Assembly (NCBI RefSeq): GCF_002220095.1
Contig: NZ_CP022372.1
Coordinates: 3,382,501 to 3,446,500, forward strand
Reading direction: 5' to 3'
Source of the DNA: Bosea sp. AS-1
Lineage (GTDB): Bacteria > Pseudomonadota > Alphaproteobacteria > Rhizobiales > Beijerinckiaceae
DNA length: 64,000 nucleotides
A program made the translations under genes and the position numbers. Each line of letters opens with the position of its first letter. Within the stretch, counting starts at the first letter, position 1. Below the pieces are notes generated by a model. The model searched no databases, was not told the DNA's origin, and saw only the letters and a list, made by a program, of their open reading frames with translations. This document shows, one piece after another, positions 62,589 through 64,000 of the stretch.

Positions 62589-62616
62589 AGGCCGCCTGCC
62601 GGGTGGCAGGCGGCCT
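62589..62616. terminator. Hairpin between convergent ruvX and the RR-rich gene
   Basis: AGGCCGCCTGCC-GGGT-GGCAGGCGGCCT is a perfect 12-bp stem just after the ruvX stop, between converging genes. The T-run is poor on both strands. Confidence 0.65.
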
Positions 62617-62646
62617 CGGAATTCTCCGCTTCGCGGCAGAACTGGC

Positions 62647-63009
62647 TCAGCGGGTGAAGATGCCTTGCTTGAAGGCCTTCTTCTGCGCCTTGCGCTCGTT
62701 CTTGATGGCGCGCTTCTGGTCCTCGATGCTCATCCCGGCCATCGGGTTGGGCTGGCGGTAGCCATAGCCCTCGCGCCGGCGGCGATCGTCGCCAAAGCCG
62801 TCGCGGCGACCATAGTCGCGGCGATAGCTGTCGCGGCGCTCGAAATCGCGGCGGTCGTCGCGCTCATAGCGCCGGCGGCCATAGCCATCGTCATCGGACC
62901 GCCGCTCATAGCCGCCGCCATAGTACTGGGCGGAGGCCGGCTGCACCACGGTCAGGCTCGCCAGGCCCAGACCCAGGCCAGCCAGCAACGCGGATCGAAT
63001 CATCGTCAT
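62647..63009 (-). CDS. Secreted Arg/Asp/Tyr-rich low-complexity protein
   Basis: The 120-residue precursor has a signal peptide (IRSALLAGLGLGLASLTVVQ, cleavage after ASA). It then has YYGGGYERRSDDD and a low-complexity middle made of RR/RD/YG repeats (RRDFERRDSYRRDYGRRDG). It ends in a lysine-rich helix (EDQKRAIKNERKAQKKAFKQ, GIFTR). The mixture of charged repeats and basic tail suggests an envelope- or nucleic-acid-contacting protein, but there is no known function. A similar-sized secreted neighbour lies upstream on the same strand. Confidence 0.75.
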   Translation of the reverse strand: MTMIRSALLAGLGLGLASLTVVQPASAQYYGGGYERRSDDDGYGRRRYERDDRRDFERRDSYRRDYGRRDGFGDDRRRREGYGYRQPNPMAGMSIEDQKRAIKNERKAQKKAFKQGIFTR

Positions 63010-63151
63010 TTCGGTGGTGTCCCCAACCTTCCAGGAATGGCTTGTCCGACGAAGAGACGCCGGAAATCCTTAAAAGCCCGCCCCATCGCACACGGCCCGC
63101 GCCGGGGGCGCGGGCCGGTCGAATATCGATATCAGAGCCTACGCGGCGATC

Positions 63152-63553
63152 TCAGCGGTAGCGATCGTCGCGGAAGTCGTAGGGCGCCGAGTAATAGCCG
63201 TAGGGCGCATAACGCGGCGCCACATAGACCGGCGCCGGCGGCGCATAGTAGTAGCCGCCATCGTAATAGGGGTCATAGGACCGGGCGCTTGCCGCAGCCG
63301 CAGCCGCGCCGAGAATGCCGAGGCCGATGCCGGCCGCGATCGCGCCACCGCGCGACGGACCACGCCAGCCACCATGGTAATAACCGCCGCGATAGCCGCG
63401 ATAACGGTACTGGCTATATTCCGCCTGAGCCTTGTCGAGCTTGGCGGGGTCGAAGGAACGGCGCTCCTGCGCCATGGCCGGCACCGCCACGCTGCCCGCG
63501 GCGACACTGGCGGCGGTGAGAGCGACAATCCATTTCTTCCTCAAAGACATCAT
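63152..63553 (-). CDS. Secreted Gly/Tyr-rich protein with a hydrophobic core
   Basis: The 133-residue precursor has a signal peptide (LRKKWIVALTAASVAAGSVA, cleavage after AMA). QERRSFDPAKLDKAQAEYSQ is followed by YRYRGYRGGYYHGGWRGPSR. A central glycine/alanine hydrophobic stretch (GGAIAAGIGLGILGAAAAAA) could be a glycine-zipper membrane segment. The tail is Tyr/Pro-rich (YYYAPPAPVYVAPRYAPYGY). AAGGAG precedes the two ATG codons. Function unknown; the glycine-zipper resembles small outer-envelope proteins. Confidence 0.75.
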   Translation of the reverse strand: MMSLRKKWIVALTAASVAAGSVAVPAMAQERRSFDPAKLDKAQAEYSQYRYRGYRGGYYHGGWRGPSRGGAIAAGIGLGILGAAAAAASARSYDPYYDGGYYYAPPAPVYVAPRYAPYGYYSAPYDFRDDRYR

Positions 63554-63792
63554 GGCGACATCTCCTTTCCCGGGGCGACGCCCGAATCTTGCGGATACCC
63601 TGCCCCGTTTCGCTTGAACGGCACCTGAACCAATCGCGGCGGCATTGCGGCAGAGGCAGATGCGACCGGACGGAAGCGCCCTTGCCCCGGCCGGCTCCTC
63701 ATGAGAGGGACAGGCCGGATTTTATCCGACTCCACAACGGCCGACCGCAGCCGTTGTTCCCCCGGCCCGATCGCCTGCGCTTCCGGAATCCC

Positions 63793-64000
63793 ATGCTCGA
63801 CAGCCTGATCGCCGTCTTTCTCGTCATCGCCACGGGCTGTTTCCTGAAGACCCGCGAGGTCATTCCACCCGCTCATTGGCTCGGCATCGAGCGGCTGACC
63901 TACCAGGTGCTGTTCCCGGCGATCGTCATCCAGACGCTGGCGACGGCCAATCTCGGCAACCTCCCTGTGCTGAACATGGGCCTGAGCCTCGTCCTCGCGA
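63793..64000 (+). CDS. AEC (auxin efflux carrier) family transporter, N-terminal part
   Basis: The visible 69 residues (MLDSLIAVFLVIATGCFLKT, then IERLTYQVLFPAIVIQTLAT) match the first two membrane segments of AEC family permeases, which export organic acids or related anions. The gene runs off the window end. It is divergent from the secreted-protein gene at 63152. Confidence 0.78.
   Translation, partial: MLDSLIAVFLVIATGCFLKTREVIPPAHWLGIERLTYQVLFPAIVIQTLATANLGNLPVLNMGLSLVLA

Overview
The window is GC-rich and densely packed with short intergenic gaps. It reads as chromosome of an alphaproteobacterium of the Hyphomicrobiales, most like Bosea or a close relative. This placement is inferred from gene content: an aap-type amino-acid transporter, the block of CDP-alcohol phosphatidyltransferase, AI-2E permease, Hda-like protein, ppk and ppx divergent from purMN, GatCAB, a CsbD/PRC-barrel pair behind an EcfG-like promoter, and Arg/Tyr-rich secreted proteins. 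No rRNA, tRNA, CRISPR array or intact mobile element was recognised. The first and last genes are cut by the window edges.

Region 1 (1-11.1 kb) is a catabolic accessory cluster. An IclR regulator lies between a divergent enoyl-CoA hydratase gene and an operon for a three-subunit flavin dehydrogenase of the HcnABC / opine oxidase type. Both flanking promoters carry the same -35 element and, exactly 40 nt downstream, a nearly identical 22-bp block, so the IclR protein probably controls both sides. Then come an OccR/NocR-like LysR regulator, a polar amino-acid ABC transporter without an ATPase gene, an M20 amidohydrolase, a cystathionine beta-lyase-family PLP enzyme and phenylalanine 4-hydroxylase.

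Region 2 (11.4-19.4 kb) is a peptide-type (Opp/Dpp) transporter split over two convergent operons. The + strand has two permeases, a glycerophosphodiester phosphodiesterase and a Tat-type binding protein. The - strand has two ATPases and an NPP-type phosphodiesterase. Together they suggest uptake and hydrolysis of a phosphodiester.

Region 3 (19.5-33.6 kb) holds guaA, an alpha/beta hydrolase, rsmB, a tiny lipoprotein, a periplasmic GDPD, a fluoride riboswitch with crcB, and the aap amino-acid transporter with two paralogous binding proteins and a second MetC-like enzyme.

Region 4 (33.6-42.6 kb) is housekeeping: ppx, ppk, hda-like, AI-2E permease, CDP-alcohol phosphatidyltransferase, purM, purN and a WYL-type regulator.

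Region 5 (42.8-48.9 kb) has small envelope and stress proteins (CsbD, PRC-barrel, MipA/OmpV, DUF2147), ndk and GST, with an AT-rich patch that carries a decayed fragment resembling a tyrosine recombinase. Region 6 (49-64 kb) has GNAT acetyltransferases, gatB and gatCA separated by an RND efflux pair, a UPF0173 hydrolase, adenine deaminase, ruvX, two low-complexity secreted proteins and the start of an AEC transporter.
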